From positions 208,501 to 272,500 of the forward strand of contig BGOI01000001.1 in assembly GCA_003569165.1 (NCBI GenBank): a DNA stretch of 64,000 nucleotides, read 5' to 3'. The position numbers were made by a program, and so were the translations under genes. Below the pieces are notes generated by a model. That model saw nothing but the letters and a program-made list of their open reading frames with translations. It was not told the origin of the DNA and made no database searches. Positions 62,379 to 64,000 of this stretch are shown piece after piece; positions within the stretch are counted from its first letter, which is position 1, and each line of letters opens with the position of its first letter. This stretch comes from Opitutia bacterium. Its GTDB lineage: Bacteria; Verrucomicrobiota; Verrucomicrobiia; Opitutales; UBA953.

Positions 62379-63470
62379 TTAAAGCTCGTCGTCGCTGACG
62401 GTACCGAGTGCACCCTGCTTTTGGTATTCGGTGACGCGGCCTTCGAAGAAGTTCTGCTCCTTCTTGAGGTCCATCATCTCGGACAGCCAGGGGAAAGGGT
62501 TGGTCGTCTCGGCGACGAGCGGCTCGAGGCCACAGTTGCGGAGGCGACGGTCGGCGATGAAATCGATGTACAGCTCGAACTCCTTGGAGGAGAGGCCGAG
62601 GCCGTTGACCGGCAGGCAGTCGCGGATGAACTCCTTCTCGAGCGTGACGGCGGTGGCCATGAGCTGGCGGAGTTCTTCCTTAAAGGCAGGCGTCCAGACA
62701 TCGGGGTTCTCCTTCACCAGCTCGGCGAGCAGGTTGCGGAAGAGGTCGATGTGGTTGGACTCGTCGCGCAGCGTGTAGCGGAACATCTGGCCGATGCCCG
62801 GGAACTTGTTTTGGCGGGCGAGGGAGAGCACCATGCCGAAGAGGCCGTAGAACTGGGTGCCTTCCATGCACTGACCGAAGAGGAAGATATTGTGGGCGAG
62901 GGCCTGCTTGTCTTCGAGCTTGGTGAGGTCGAGCTTGCGGCGCAGCGCGCGGGAATTGTTGACGACGAAGGCAGCCTTGTTGGCGATCGTCGGGATGTCC
63001 TCGAACATCGCCTCGCACTCGTGCGGGTTGATGCCGAGCGAGGAGATCATGTAGACGAGCGAGTCGGCGTGGATGTTCTCCTCGTGTGCGTGACGGCCCA
63101 GGACGAGTTTGAGCTCGGGGGCGGTGACGACTTCGCGGACAACGTGGATGATGTTATCACCGACGATGCCTTCGGCGGCGGAGAAATAACCGATAGCCAT
63201 CTTGACGATCCAACGGTCGATCTCGCTGATTTGGCCGGTCTGATCGCGCCACTGTTCGCAGTCCTTCTGCATCGGGATATCCTCGGGCTCCCAATGGTTG
63301 TTCTTCATCGTCTTGTAGAGATCGTAGGCCCACTGGTACTTCAGCGGGAGGATGTTGAAGAACATGGTCTCGCGACCGTTGATGACGCGCTTGTTCGCGA
63401 AGGCTTCCTCGGCTTTGGTCTTATCGAGGACGAAGGTTTTTTGACCTACTTTGATGGTGATGGTTTCCAT
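62379..63470 (-). CDS. nrdB: Ribonucleoside-diphosphate reductase beta subunit, radical-Tyr-less (class Ic-like)
   Basis: LKYQWAYDLY..IPMQKDCEQW..FFSAAEGIVGDN-type (GYFSAAEGIVGDN)..HAHEENIHADSLVYMISSLGI..YTLRDESNHI..NPFPWLSEMMDLKKEQNFFE. Confidence 0.94.
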   Translation of the reverse strand: METITIKVGQKTFVLDKTKAEEAFANKRVINGRETMFFNILPLKYQWAYDLYKTMKNNHWEPEDIPMQKDCEQWRDQTGQISEIDRWIVKMAIGYFSAAEGIVGDNIIHVVREVVTAPELKLVLGRHAHEENIHADSLVYMISSLGINPHECEAMFEDIPTIANKAAFVVNNSRALRRKLDLTKLEDKQALAHNIFLFGQCMEGTQFYGLFGMVLSLARQNKFPGIGQMFRYTLRDESNHIDLFRNLLAELVKENPDVWTPAFKEELRQLMATAVTLEKEFIRDCLPVNGLGLSSKEFELYIDFIADRRLRNCGLEPLVAETTNPFPWLSEMMDLKKEQNFFEGRVTEYQKQGALGTVSDDEL

Positions 63471-63546
63471 GGATGGAGAGTGGGGTAAAGGGTTTAGTTA
63501 GAGGCCGGAAAGGCCGCTAGGTGATTGGTATGTCCGGAAGTAAATT

Positions 63547-63589
63547 ACTAGATGTAGGGGCTGCAAATTTATTTCACCACTAGATGTAG
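63547..63589 (-). promoter_or_regulatory. Tandem NrdR-box-like pair upstream of nrdB
   Basis: ACTAGATGTAG at 63547-63557 and 63579-63589, 32 bp apart; the second is within CACTAGATGTAGTG. Confidence 0.7.
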
Positions 63590-63817
63590 TGTTTTTACGC
63601 AAGGTCCTGACATTTCGCTACTTAGGTAAAAAACTTTATTCACAATTGGGGTTTTTAACGAAAATTTGAGAAGGAGGCACAGTTAGGGTGAATCCCCCAA
63701 CAAAATCGGGGGCGGGACGAGTCGGCAAACGTCAGTTGTTGGTGTTGCTCACGGTGTTCACCAGGCCGGCGGAGGGCGGAGATTGCGGAGGGCGGTCCCC
63801 TGCCCCACTTTCAGCGC

Positions 63818-64000
63818 ATGAACAAGGGCCCCACCGCTGAATCACCGAGCGATCCACGCAGCCCCAGCTTCTTCGCCGCCAGCTGGACGCCGGAAGCGCT
63901 CGCGCAACGCGGATGGCGTGGAGGCCTGAAGGCTACCTGGCGCGTGCTCGCCACGACTTGGTACGGAGTCTTTGACAATCGACTGCCACAACAGTCCGCC
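63818..64000 (+). CDS. Partial CDS, possible YihY/BrkB-like membrane protein
   Basis: ATG at 63818 open to window end: MNKGPTAESPSDPRSPSFFAASWTPEALAQRGWRGGLKATWRVLATTWYGVFDNRLPQQSA. Confidence 0.35.
   Translation, partial: MNKGPTAESPSDPRSPSFFAASWTPEALAQRGWRGGLKATWRVLATTWYGVFDNRLPQQSA

Overview
This 64 kb high-GC window is almost entirely chromosomal and looks like Verrucomicrobiota, probably Opitutales-like. That placement is inferred from gene content, not computed. Left to right it holds: a dcw segment (murE partial, ftsI, ftsL-like, rsmH, mraZ, minus strand); a lipoprotein, aroC and an acyltransferase; a three-gene ECF sigma module; holB, tmk, a FecR-domain gene, PPi-type phosphofructokinase, purB, holA, cinA, uvrC; a GT28/LpxH-like pair; a sulfatase / alginate-lyase-family / sulfatase cluster; a split complex I locus (nuoB-F, then nuoGHI, separated by ppnP, an RlmI-like methyltransferase and a NYN-domain gene); an Old Yellow Enzyme; a CBS/DRTGG inorganic pyrophosphatase, rnr, a GT2, a Fur-box-preceded outer-membrane-like protein; dxs, xseB, an M42 peptidase, an ExbBD-like pair; a very large prepilin-like 'Verru_Chthon cassette A'-type gene with an unknown partner; pgl; and a Chlamydia-like class Ic ribonucleotide reductase (nrdA, nrdB). 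The most unusual signal lies between the genes. It is a dense set of GTAGGG-headed inverted-repeat elements (REP/BIME-like, about 9-bp stems). The stem sequences differ completely between elements, but length and complementarity are kept. They assemble into composite units of about 50, 115 and 250 bp with further repeat modules. Second, three genes carry apparent -1 frameshifts, each at a C4 run in the sense strand where one extra C restores a sensible reading frame. This suggests systematic homopolymer undercalls. Third, nrdB has Leu at the radical-tyrosine position and a tandem NrdR-box pair upstream. No tRNA, rRNA, CRISPR array or transposase was recognised.
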